Assembly: GCF_001815355.1 (NCBI RefSeq) | Contig: NZ_KV820361.1 | Location: 269,048 to 333,047 of the forward strand | Source of the DNA: Haemophilus sp. HMSC068C11 | Lineage (GTDB): Bacteria > Pseudomonadota > Gammaproteobacteria > Enterobacterales > Pasteurellaceae | Direction of reading: 5' to 3' | DNA length: 64,000 bases | Part shown: piece after piece, positions 56,841-64,000 of the stretch | How the letters are laid out: the number at the start of each line of letters is the position of its first letter | Numbering within the stretch: the stretch's first letter is position 1 | The notes under the pieces: model-generated | Databases searched by the model: none | What the model was told of the DNA's origin: nothing | What the model saw: the letters and a program-made list of their open reading frames with translations, nothing else | Translations under genes and position numbers: made by a program

Positions 56841-57338
56841 TTAAACATCATAAGTGCCCATCACCACAGCTTGATCTAGAATATGCCCTTGCATCGCAAA
56901 ATGTAGATCATTGAAACGGAATCCTGGTTTAAGGTTAAGTTTGGTATCGAGCGCATACACAATAAGCTCGTAACGATGTAAGCAGTTTGGTGGTGCCATA
57001 CCACCATAGAATGAGGCTTCTTCAATATCAAATTGACCTAATTTACTCGCCCAAGTATTTGCACCTTGTACATAATCTGTTGCAGTTTGGCTTTCATTTT
57101 CGTGTATAACGGTACGTTCAAGATCTGCGATAAGCCAATGAATCCACACAAAGCCACTTGCTGTAATCGCATCTTTATCTTCTAAGACAACCGCAAAGGA
57201 TTTAGTGCCTTGAGGGGCATCGTGAATTTCAAATGGAATAGAGTAGGTTGGCATGCCATTTGGGCTAAATTGTGTGCCGCGTTTGCCATATTTGTCTTCA
57301 AATGCACCATTTTGAATGGCTGAACTGGTTACAAACAT
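56841..57338 (-). CDS. YbhB/YbcL-family (PEBP/RKIP-like) protein
   Basis: 165-residue phosphatidylethanolamine-binding-fold protein. SFAVVLEDKDA (near 47), FVWIHWLIADL (near 63), YGGMAPPNCLHRYELIVYAL (near 110-129) carry the conserved ligand-pocket Asp, His and CxHRY-like elements. Bacterial members are of unknown function. No signal peptide is seen. It is downstream of rsmC by ten bases in the same direction, so likely co-transcribed. Confidence 0.88.
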   Translation of the reverse strand: MFVTSSAIQNGAFEDKYGKRGTQFSPNGMPTYSIPFEIHDAPQGTKSFAVVLEDKDAITASGFVWIHWLIADLERTVIHENESQTATDYVQGANTWASKLGQFDIEEASFYGGMAPPNCLHRYELIVYALDTKLNLKPGFRFNDLHFAMQGHILDQAVVMGTYDV

Positions 57339-57348
57339 TGTTTTCTCC

Positions 57349-58341
57349 TTAATTTCTCACGGAATACACTTTAAATTTAGTGGTTTGAGCAAGTACGTCA
57401 AACTTACCGAAATGTTGTGCTAATAAATCGGGATAGGGCAGAAATGCATTAGCAACAATACGCAGTTCTCCGCCTGCTGTTAAATGCCATTTTGCTTGTT
57501 GAATAAGCTCCTTTACCGCACAATAAGCGGTATCGATTCCATCGTGGAAAGGCGGGTTTGAAATAATCAGATCAAATTTTCCCTCAATATGGGAAAACAC
57601 ATCGCTTGCGATAACATTGCCTTCAAGCTGATTTTCTGCCAGTGTTTGACGAGCAGATTGAATTGCCATCGCATGAATATCAGTCATTGTTACATCCGCT
57701 TTCGGATGATATTTTTTGATTATTGAACCAATGACACCTGCCCCACAACCAACGTCTAACACTTTACCTTGAATTGGTGAGGTTAAAGTGGAAAGCAGAA
57801 GTGATGTTCCGCTATCAAGTTCATTGGCACTGAATACACCCGGCAAGCTGTAAATACGGAGATCGCCTAATGCATCATTTTGGTAGCACTTCCAATAAGA
57901 TTGAAGATCAAAGTGCGGTTGTTTTTGTAAGGAAAAATGATATAAACCGCAACGACGCGCTGAGTCAATTTTGCCAATTTCACCATAAGGTTCAAGCAGT
58001 TTTTCAGCTGAACGGACGCCACAACGATTTTCGCCAATAATCAACACTTCTTGACCAATTTTACTTTTGGCGAGTAGTTGCATCAGCTGAAAATTCACTT
58101 CTTGTTTATTCTTTGTCCAATAATAAATAATCAAATCCGCTTGCGGTTGAAATTCAACCTCAAAATTGACCGCACTTTGGGTTTTAGCATAATCAAAATA
58201 CCAGCTCCAAATTTGCACAGATTGACAATGTTTTTGCAATATTTGAGGAAAATCATCATTAATGCCGCCGGCAAGAAGAATTGATTTACCGTTAAAAAAG
58301 GGAAGATGGCGTTGTAAAACTTCGCTTTCGAGAGAAATCAC
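57349..58341 (-). CDS. rsmC: 16S rRNA m2G1207 methyltransferase
   Basis: Methylates G1207 of 16S rRNA in the 30S subunit. It has a degenerate N-terminal methyltransferase-like half and an active C-terminal half with GKVLDVGCGAGVIGSII (near 192), TMTDIHAMAI (near 217) and the target-base motif IISNPPFHDG (near 257). It is 330 residues. USS cores at 57911-57919 and 58169-58177 lie in the degenerate N-terminal half. Divergent from the lipoprotein gene. Confidence 0.95.
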   Translation of the reverse strand: MISLESEVLQRHLPFFNGKSILLAGGINDDFPQILQKHCQSVQIWSWYFDYAKTQSAVNFEVEFQPQADLIIYYWTKNKQEVNFQLMQLLAKSKIGQEVLIIGENRCGVRSAEKLLEPYGEIGKIDSARRCGLYHFSLQKQPHFDLQSYWKCYQNDALGDLRIYSLPGVFSANELDSGTSLLLSTLTSPIQGKVLDVGCGAGVIGSIIKKYHPKADVTMTDIHAMAIQSARQTLAENQLEGNVIASDVFSHIEGKFDLIISNPPFHDGIDTAYCAVKELIQQAKWHLTAGGELRIVANAFLPYPDLLAQHFGKFDVLAQTTKFKVYSVRN

Positions 58342-58428
58342 GCTTTAAATCCTGTAGTTTATTGGTTAAAATTATGCGTTATTCTAGCAAAAGATAACGA
58401 TTTAGACGCATTTATTAAGGAATTATTT

Positions 58429-59019
58429 ATGAAAAAAATCATTACTGCCGTCGCCATGGCAAGTTTATTGTCCGGCTGTCAATTACTCGAACAACTTCAA
58501 GGCACTAAGCAACAGCCTTCAACCTTACCAACAAGCTCAAAAATTGAATTACCAGCCGCACAAGCGCAAAGCTTAGATGCGCAGTTTGAGCGTATCAAAA
58601 AAGGTAACCAAGAAGTGACATTCAACGGCGAGAAATTCTATAAACAAACGAAAGCTTTTGATAAATCAGAAGATCCCCGTTTCTTAAGTGGTGCAGCGAA
58701 TGTAGATCGTAGCAATCGTAAATTCATCACGAGCGAAACCTATTATCTAAAAGATGTTTCACATGTTCCGGCATTAACGACAAAATACCTTGATGCAAAC
58801 AAAAAAGTATGTGAGTTAAAAACAATTGGTAACGCTTCAGATGTTTACTATGCTTGTGATGGTAAAGATTTCCAACGTTTTATCGCCGTGATTTATCAAG
58901 CAAAAAACATTCTTTCTTTCCGTAGCTTAAAAGCGTATCAAGAAAAACCAACAGATGCGCAAGAAAAAGCAATTGTTAAAGGTTTAAGAGATTATCCGCT
59001 AGATACTATCGCTCGTTAA
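58429..59019 (+). CDS. Lipoprotein of unknown function
   Basis: 196 residues with a short lipoprotein signal, lipobox LLSGC (Cys 17), a polar linker with Gln/Thr/Ser (about 22-45), then a soluble domain with two Cys in KVCELKTIG and VYYACDGKDF that could form a disulfide in the periplasm. I do not recognise a family. It is four bases ahead of holD and probably shares its transcript with holD and rimI, an unexpected pairing of an envelope protein with a replication subunit and a ribosomal acetyltransferase. Confidence 0.75.
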   Translation: MKKIITAVAMASLLSGCQLLEQLQGTKQQPSTLPTSSKIELPAAQAQSLDAQFERIKKGNQEVTFNGEKFYKQTKAFDKSEDPRFLSGAANVDRSNRKFITSETYYLKDVSHVPALTTKYLDANKKVCELKTIGNASDVYYACDGKDFQRFIAVIYQAKNILSFRSLKAYQEKPTDAQEKAIVKGLRDYPLDTIAR

Positions 59020-59022
59020 TCT

Positions 59023-59427
59023 ATGGATAGACGCAATCTTCTTTTAAATGAAATGGGAATAACCCGTTGGCAGCTCTATCGCCCAGAAGTATTGCAAGGG
59101 GCGGTAGGTGTGAGTGTTTCAGAACAAGTGAAATTTATTGTGGTGGTCAATGATAATCTCTCAAGTTCACCGCTTTTTGCAGATATTCGACTTGCGCTAG
59201 AGCTCAAAAAAGAAGATTGCCTTTGCCTGAATTTCGATCAAATTCAACATATCACGTTACAACATTCTGTACGGTATTGGTTATTGGCTGAAAATGCTGA
59301 TGAAATCGACCGCACTTTGCCTTATTGCCTAAATGCAGAGCGAGTTTATCGCTCTGTTGATTGGCAACAATTCCAGCAAGATAGCCAAGCTAAACGTGAG
59401 CTTTGGCAACAAATCCAACAAATTTAA
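59023..59427 (+). CDS. holD: DNA polymerase III psi subunit
   Basis: Clamp-loader accessory protein that bridges the chi subunit (and SSB) to the tau/gamma complex. MDRRNLLLNEMGITRWQLYRPEVLQG matches the N-terminal HolD pattern that contacts the loader; the remainder is poorly conserved, as usual, ending ELWQQIQQI. It is 134 residues. A USS core (59309-59317) encodes Asp-Arg-Thr-Leu. The next gene, rimI, follows within six bases, as in E. coli holD-rimI. Confidence 0.9.
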   Translation: MDRRNLLLNEMGITRWQLYRPEVLQGAVGVSVSEQVKFIVVVNDNLSSSPLFADIRLALELKKEDCLCLNFDQIQHITLQHSVRYWLLAENADEIDRTLPYCLNAERVYRSVDWQQFQQDSQAKRELWQQIQQI

Positions 59428-59432
59428 TCATT

Positions 59433-59873
59433 ATGCCTTCTCTTTTTTCTATTGAAGAATGCGATATGAATCGCTTATATGAAATTGAACAAGCAGCACA
59501 CCTTGTGCCTTGGTCATTAGGAACATTGAAAAATAATGTCGGCGAGCGTTATCTCAATTTGAAATTAGTGGAGAAGGAGCAAGTGCTTGGTTTTGCTATT
59601 TGCCAAACGGTATTAGATGAAGCGACATTATTTAATATTGCGATTGAACCAGCTCAACAAGGAAAGGGCTACGGTTCGTTTTTATTGCAAGGTTTAATGG
59701 ATAAGCTTAAAGAGAAAGGTATTCAAACGCTTTGGCTTGAAGTGCGTGAATCGAATCCTGCTCGATTCCTTTATGAAAAGCTGGGATTTAATGAGGTTGA
59801 TATTCGTAAGAATTATTATCCGAAACCAGATGGTGGACGAGAAAATGCTGTCGTGATGGCATGTTATCTCTAG
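59433..59873 (+). CDS. rimI: Ribosomal protein S18 alanine N-acetyltransferase
   Basis: GNAT acetyltransferase acting on the N-terminus of S18. LFNIAIEPAQQGKGYGSFLLQGLM (near 69-92) contains the acetyl-CoA loop Q-x2-G-x-G; VRESNPARFLYEKLGF (near 107-122) and the final Tyr-rich YYPKPDGGRENAVVM segment are standard. The start at 59433 (MPSLFSIEEC) gives 146 residues; an in-frame ATG at 59403 overlaps holD. An inverted USS pair follows. Confidence 0.95.
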   Translation: MPSLFSIEECDMNRLYEIEQAAHLVPWSLGTLKNNVGERYLNLKLVEKEQVLGFAICQTVLDEATLFNIAIEPAQQGKGYGSFLLQGLMDKLKEKGIQTLWLEVRESNPARFLYEKLGFNEVDIRKNYYPKPDGGRENAVVMACYL

Positions 59874-59877
59874 CATG

Positions 59878-59909
59878 AAAAAGTGCGGTCAATTTTGGCC
59901 GCACTTTGT
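59878..59909 (+). terminator. Inverted USS terminator after rimI
   Basis: AAAGTGCGG (core 59881-59889 perfect) pairs with CCGCACTTT; the second arm reads GCCGCACTT, one base off the USS core. Followed by G and TTT; also fits as a stop for fdhE on the other strand. Confidence 0.8.
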
Positions 59910-59928
59910 TTATTTGAAAAGTAAGACA

Positions 59929-60837
59929 TTACACTTCTTCTGCTGGGAAGACAAATGGATTTAATCCACTGCGTGCGAAGCCTTTTTCTTCCATTTCAAT
60001 ATCTAAGAAAATTGATGCTAAATCATCGGCTACCGCTTCAACATTCGGATCTTTTTCTTGGAACATGATTTTTAAGTAGCTTTGGCAATCGCCACAGGTT
60101 TCTGCACGAACAAGAGCAAGCTCTTCATTTAATGACCACATTTCAAGATTTTTGTGTTCATTGCAGTTTGTACATTGTGCGCGCACTAAATTCCACTCAC
60201 TTTCACAGAGATTGCAGTGCAAATAGCGTAAACCTTGTGAAGTACCGATATGGACAACACTTGATACTGGTGCAGAACCACAAACAGGGCAGTAATGTAG
60301 ATTGTCAGTTCCTTCTTGGCGACTGTTATGAGGAATTTGTTGAGCCAGTTGTAACCAATAAAGAGAAAGCGCAGCCCAAATAAATACTGCTTTATCGGTG
60401 CTCACTAAATTAAATTCTTGGCTTAAAAGATGGCTAGCCATTTCTTCAAGCTCTTTATCAGAGGCCTTTTCAAGATTCTCAATCGTAGCAAGAACCTGTT
60501 CATTCGCTTTTGGTTTAATGCTATGTAAAATTTCTTTGAGATATTCAATCCAAATGCTTGAGCGTTTAAATGTTTTAGTATTTAACGGTTCAAGTTCATT
60601 TAAATTATCGAAATGCTGTTTTTCTAATGGATTTTTTTCAAATACGCTTAATTGGCTTTCCACAACATCTGCAGCAAAGAGTAAATAATCAGCCAATGGA
60701 TGATCTTTCGCTAATTCTCTTAAACGTTTTGCACGACGTTGATAAAGATTTTTAGGGTTAGCAAACAAAACAGGCGGAATATCAAATGAATTCGTTTTTT
60801 GTTTGATTTCGTCTGCAGATAAGATTTTGATACTCAT
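59929..60837 (-). CDS. fdhE: Formate dehydrogenase formation protein FdhE
   Basis: Accessory protein needed to mature respiratory formate dehydrogenases. Four CxxC motifs bind iron: CPVCGSAP (near 184), CNLCESEW (near 213), CTNCNEHK (near 226) and CGDCQSYL (near 254), as in the family. It is 302 residues. It follows fdxI past an inverted USS pair, so it is the distal gene of the fdxGHI region. Confidence 0.95.
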   Translation of the reverse strand: MSIKILSADEIKQKTNSFDIPPVLFANPKNLYQRRAKRLRELAKDHPLADYLLFAADVVESQLSVFEKNPLEKQHFDNLNELEPLNTKTFKRSSIWIEYLKEILHSIKPKANEQVLATIENLEKASDKELEEMASHLLSQEFNLVSTDKAVFIWAALSLYWLQLAQQIPHNSRQEGTDNLHYCPVCGSAPVSSVVHIGTSQGLRYLHCNLCESEWNLVRAQCTNCNEHKNLEMWSLNEELALVRAETCGDCQSYLKIMFQEKDPNVEAVADDLASIFLDIEMEEKGFARSGLNPFVFPAEEV

Positions 60838-60861
60838 AATTGTCTCTTAAGTATTTATAAG

Positions 60862-60893
60862 AAAAAGTGCGGTCAATTTTAACCGCACTTTTT
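60862..60893 (-). terminator. Inverted USS pair between fdxI and fdhE
   Basis: AAGTGCGGT (60865-60873) and ACCGCACTT (60882-60890), extended by AAA/TTT on each side. On the minus strand it lies directly after fdxI; fdhE expression then depends on read-through or a promoter inside the short gap. Confidence 0.8.
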
Positions 60894-60897
60894 GATT

Positions 60898-61614
60898 TTA
60901 GCCATTGATACCTTTGAACAATGCTTTGGTTTTTACTTTTTTACCTTCAGCTTCGTTTTTAAGGTCTTCTTCTAGCTTAGGAAGTACTTCTTCGTTATAC
61001 CATTTCGGGTGATGTTTTTTCGCCCAGCGAACGGTTACCCAACCTTCCACGATACCACGAATGGAGCCTTTCACCCAGAATGCCATGTACATGTGTACCA
61101 AGATACCGGTGAACAACATGAATGCACTTAGTGAGTGAAGTAAAATCGCAAAACGTAATACCGGAATAGAGAAGTAGTGCGAGAAAAATTGACGCCACAT
61201 AATGATGCCGGTTACAAGCAAGGTAACCATCGCCAAGTTCAATGTCCAGAATAACATTTTTTGACCAAGGTTATACTTACCGTTATAAGCAACAGCGTGT
61301 TCATTTCCTTTCAATACTTCAAGCATGCCTTTTAACCAACGGATATCGTTTTTCTCTGGAATGTTGTGATCCCAGTAAAGATAGCCAAGGAAAATAAAGG
61401 CAACAAACATAATGATACCGGTGAACGGGTGAATTGCTCGCGCCAGTTGCGGGGTACCTAAAATCTCAGTTAACCACGCAAAATCTGGGAAGAAGAATGC
61501 TACACCAGTGAACATCGTCATAAAGAAGCAGATTACGAGTAGCCAGTGGCTAAAACGAGCAGGCGTTCTATGACGAATGATTCGAGTATCATTGCTAATC
61601 TCAATCTTACTCAT
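60898..61614 (-). CDS. fdxI: Formate dehydrogenase gamma subunit, cytochrome b556
   Basis: Membrane anchor that passes electrons from the FdxGH periplasmic part to quinone. Four membrane spans with heme-ligand His residues: [14 protein letters not shown] (near 14-27), IHPFTGII (near 67), [11 protein letters not shown] (near 160) and [14 protein letters not shown] (near 173). It is 238 residues from ATG 61614; an in-frame ATG at 61644 lies in fdxH. The start overlaps the fdxH stop by eight bases, so translation is coupled. Confidence 0.94.
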   Translation of the reverse strand: MSKIEISNDTRIIRHRTPARFSHWLLVICFFMTMFTGVAFFFPDFAWLTEILGTPQLARAIHPFTGIIMFVAFIFLGYLYWDHNIPEKNDIRWLKGMLEVLKGNEHAVAYNGKYNLGQKMLFWTLNLAMVTLLVTGIIMWRQFFSHYFSIPVLRFAILLHSLSAFMLFTGILVHMYMAFWVKGSIRGIVEGWVTVRWAKKHHPKWYNEEVLPKLEEDLKNEAEGKKVKTKALFKGING

Positions 61615-62542
61615 CTTTGCCCCCTTTTTTATCTTCTTCTTCAAATTTTTCGTGATGATCTTCTACATCTTCTTCAACGTTTGGACCTACAGCTAAGTAG
61701 TGAGCGATTTCAGCAAGTGCTAGACCACCCATTGCTACAGCCGCTACTGGTTTCAATACATCTTTCCAAAGGGTGACGGTGAGGTCAACTTTTGGATCTT
61801 TTGGAAGACCAGAATAAAGCTCAGGTTTATCCGCATGGTGTAATACATACATTACGTGTGTACCACCGACGCCTTCAGGGTCGTAGATACCCGCGTTTTC
61901 GTAACCACGTGCTTTTAAGTCAGCAACACGTTGTTCTGCGTAGAGTTTCATCTCTTCTTTAGAACCGAAACGAATTGCACCGGTTGGACAGGTTTTCACG
62001 CAAGCCGGTTCTTGGCCCACAGATACACGATCCACACAAAGGGTACATTTGTACACACGGTTGTCTTCTGGGTTCATACGTGGAATGTTGAACGGACAAC
62101 CAGCGATACAGTAACCACAACCGATACATTTATCAGATTGGAAATCCACAATACCGTTTGCATATTGGATAATTGCGCCTGGTGCAGGACAAGCTTTTAA
62201 ACAGCCTGGTTCTGAACAGTGCATACAACCATCTTTACGGATTAACCATTCTAAACGATCATTTTCTTCAACTTCGTTAAAGCGCATTACCGTCCATGCT
62301 TTTGCATTGAGATCTACTGGGTTATCGTAGATCCCCACACACTGAGCATTAACATCAGAACGGATGTCATTCCACTCTGAACAGCCCACCTGACAGGCTT
62401 TACAACCGATACAGGTGGATACGTCGATTAATTTTGCAACTTCAACTTTATGATCACGCGCTTGAGGTGCTGGTGTTAAACCAGACGTAGCGGAGACCTT
62501 GATAATGTCTTGCGATTGAACGCCTTGACCACTTCCTGCCAT
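61607..62542 (-). CDS. fdxH: Formate dehydrogenase iron-sulfur beta subunit
   Basis: Electron-transfer subunit with four [4Fe-4S] clusters: Cys groups in [11 protein letters not shown] (near 47), [14 protein letters not shown] (near 107), [16 protein letters not shown] (near 140) and [21 protein letters not shown] (near 167). A C-terminal membrane helix (about 258-278) anchors it, then an acidic tail. The start at 62542 (MAGSGQ) follows a GGAGG site in the end of fdxG and gives 311 residues. It lies between fdxG and fdxI. Confidence 0.95.
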   Translation of the reverse strand: MAGSGQGVQSQDIIKVSATSGLTPAPQARDHKVEVAKLIDVSTCIGCKACQVGCSEWNDIRSDVNAQCVGIYDNPVDLNAKAWTVMRFNEVEENDRLEWLIRKDGCMHCSEPGCLKACPAPGAIIQYANGIVDFQSDKCIGCGYCIAGCPFNIPRMNPEDNRVYKCTLCVDRVSVGQEPACVKTCPTGAIRFGSKEEMKLYAEQRVADLKARGYENAGIYDPEGVGGTHVMYVLHHADKPELYSGLPKDPKVDLTVTLWKDVLKPVAAVAMGGLALAEIAHYLAVGPNVEEDVEDHHEKFEEEDKKGGKDE

Positions 62543-62543
62543 A

Positions 62544-64000
62544 TTATGCCTCCGCTTTCTCAATGTTTACCAAGAATGTTTTATATTCTGGTGTTTGAGT
62601 GATTGCTTCACCCCAAGATGGTGTTAAGGTGTTGGTGGAGAAACCACGATTACCTTTACCATTTAAGGCTTTCATATTCCAGTGAATTGGAATACCCACG
62701 TGATGTACGGTACGTCCGTCGACTTCTAAGTCTTTCAAACGTTTTGTTACCACTGCAACGGCTTTAATGTAGCCACGGCGAGAAGTAATCTTCACCATAT
62801 CACCTTTTTGGATGCCTTTTTCTGCTGCTAATTTCTCACCAATTTCCACGAATTGTTGTGGTTGGGCGATGATATTTAACGCAGATTGAGCAGTCCAACT
62901 GTGGAAGTGCTCGGTCAAACGATAAGTCGTTGCCACATAAGGGAAGTCTTTGTTTGAACCGATAAATTCACGGTCTTCTTTATAAATACGAACAGTCGGA
63001 TCAGAGACGACACTTGGGTGTAGTGGGTTAGTGTCAATCGGACTTTCAATTGGTTCATAGTGCTCAGGCATAGGGCCATTCGCAATTTTATCTACAGCGA
63101 ATAGACGCCCCACACCTTCTGCAGACATAATAAATGGACCTGCATCAGAACCTGGTGGTTGTGTGCCATAGTCAGCGACATCTAACCAGTTCCAGTTTTT
63201 ACCGTTCCATTTGATTAATTGACGGTGTTTATCCCAAGGGTTACCGTTAATATCAAGTGAAGCACGGCTATAAAGAATACGACGGTTTGCTGGCCATGCG
63301 AAGCCCCAACCTAATGTACAACCTAAACCTGATGGATCAGAGTTGTCACGGTTTGCGGTTTGGTTACCTTTTTCAGTCCATTGACCCACATAGATCCAGT
63401 TACCTGATGAGGTTGTACCGTCATCACGTAAGTGAGCGAATCCGTTAAGTAATTGACCTTTTTTATACATGACGTTGCCATCAGCATCGAGAAGATCAGC
63501 AAGTGCGTAACCATTCAATTCTTTCGCTAATTCTACAGAACTTGGTGAATGCGGTTGAACATAGTTCCAAGTCATCGCTTCGAAAGATTCGATACCACGA
63601 CCACCTTCTTTTTGATAAAGGTGATGCATTTCTTCACGAATCATAGAAAGAATTTCAACATCTGGTAACGCTTCACCTGGTTGGTCACAGCCTTTCCAGT
63701 GCCATTGAGCCCAACGACCAGAGTTAGCAATAGAACCATCTTCTTCTGCGAAACAGGTGGTTGGTAAACGGAATACTTCAGTTTGAATATCTGCTGGATT
63801 CACATTGTTTGATTCACCAAAGTTTTTCCAGAATTCAGAAGATTCAGTTTGAAGCGGATCCATCACGATTAAGAATTTCAATTTGCTCATACCTGCAACA
63901 GTTTTGTTTTTGTTAGGTAATGAGTTTAATACGTTGAAACCTTGCAAAATCCAACCGTTTAATTTGCCATCATTCATTAACTTAACATGAGTGATAGGGT
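62544..64000 (-). CDS. fdxG: Formate dehydrogenase alpha subunit, C-terminal part (cut by window edge)
   Basis: C-terminal ~485 residues of the molybdopterin catalytic subunit of formate dehydrogenase-N/O type, which oxidises formate to CO2 in the periplasm. The frame stays open to base 64000 with no stop, so the gene continues to the right; [15 protein letters not shown] at 63977 is internal, not a start. [21 protein letters not shown] and the C-terminal molybdopterin-dinucleotide domain ([21 protein letters not shown]) match FdnG/FdoG. The catalytic selenocysteine (UGA codon) and Tat signal of this family should lie beyond the edge. Confidence 0.93.
   Translation of the reverse strand, partial: PITHVKLMNDGKLNGWILQGFNVLNSLPNKNKTVAGMSKLKFLIVMDPLQTESSEFWKNFGESNNVNPADIQTEVFRLPTTCFAEEDGSIANSGRWAQWHWKGCDQPGEALPDVEILSMIREEMHHLYQKEGGRGIESFEAMTWNYVQPHSPSSVELAKELNGYALADLLDADGNVMYKKGQLLNGFAHLRDDGTTSSGNWIYVGQWTEKGNQTANRDNSDPSGLGCTLGWGFAWPANRRILYSRASLDINGNPWDKHRQLIKWNGKNWNWLDVADYGTQPPGSDAGPFIMSAEGVGRLFAVDKIANGPMPEHYEPIESPIDTNPLHPSVVSDPTVRIYKEDREFIGSNKDFPYVATTYRLTEHFHSWTAQSALNIIAQPQQFVEIGEKLAAEKGIQKGDMVKITSRRGYIKAVAVVTKRLKDLEVDGRTVHHVGIPIHWNMKALNGKGNRGFSTNTLTPSWGEAITQTPEYKTFLVNIEKAEA

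Overview
The window is a chromosomal segment of a gamma-proteobacterium of the family Pasteurellaceae, almost certainly genus Haemophilus. The strongest sign is the Hin-type DNA uptake signal sequence (USS) core AAGTGCGGT / ACCGCACTT. I located about 50 perfect copies by eye, many in inverted pairs that double as transcription terminators. The gene content and several local orders also fit (dksA-pcnB-folK beside rec2-msbA-lpxK-ycaR-kdsB-uvrC; fdxG-fdxH-fdxI-fdhE near rimI-holD-rsmC; fbpABC; fused gshF). Proteins resemble H. influenzae closely, but I cannot fix the species from this sequence alone.

Layout. 1-9.9 kb: hpt, der, two identical tRNA-Asp genes, divergent dnaQ/rnhA, tesB, ychF, pth, a half-size EamA protein, then rnfH-roxA-xseA. 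10-20.6 kb: nudF-cpdA, miaB, a Gly-Leu-Lys tRNA operon, pgsA, a 2-Cys peroxiredoxin, metC, mpl, a DUF2301 membrane protein, initiator tRNA-Met, mltA-tcdA. 20.7-31 kb: znuA, rlmL, a KefB/KefC-type antiporter, two small membrane proteins, hrpA. 30.9-31.5 kb: one AT-rich gene for a HEPN-like protein, the only clearly accessory gene. 31.7-44.8 kb: dcuC, folK-pcnB, dksA, the competence gene rec2 (comEC) with a textbook CRP-S/CRE site, msbA-lpxK-ycaR-kdsB-uvrC, ygdQ. 44.8-51 kb: Fur-regulated ferric iron importer fbpABC and gshF. 51-59.9 kb: phoH-like/ybeY/HAD phosphatase, tpx-hisC, serC, tmaR, a YbhB-family gene, rsmC, an unknown lipoprotein, holD, rimI. 59.9-64 kb: fdhE and the fdxGHI formate dehydrogenase operon; fdxG runs off the right edge.

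How it fits together. Most genes are housekeeping: translation and tRNA modification, envelope synthesis (msbA, lpxK, kdsB, mpl, mltA, pgsA), replication and repair, and redox defence (gshF, tpx, peroxiredoxin). Three environment-responsive units carry visible operators: rec2 (competence), fbpABC (iron) and dcuC (CRP-like site). The most notable observations are: (1) pcnB appears to start at an AUU codon 68 codons upstream of the first conventional start, as known for E. coli pcnB; (2) a stand-alone HEPN-like protein with an R-x4-H motif sits between hrpA and dcuC; (3) rec2 combines a perfect CRE with six USS cores in its own reading frame; (4) USSs are reused as terminators, start/stop codon context and interdomain linkers. 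I saw no prophage, insertion sequence, CRISPR array or rRNA operon. No gene-free stretch exceeds 300 bases except where tRNA genes lie (2,179-2,558; 13,139-13,690; 18,301-18,681).
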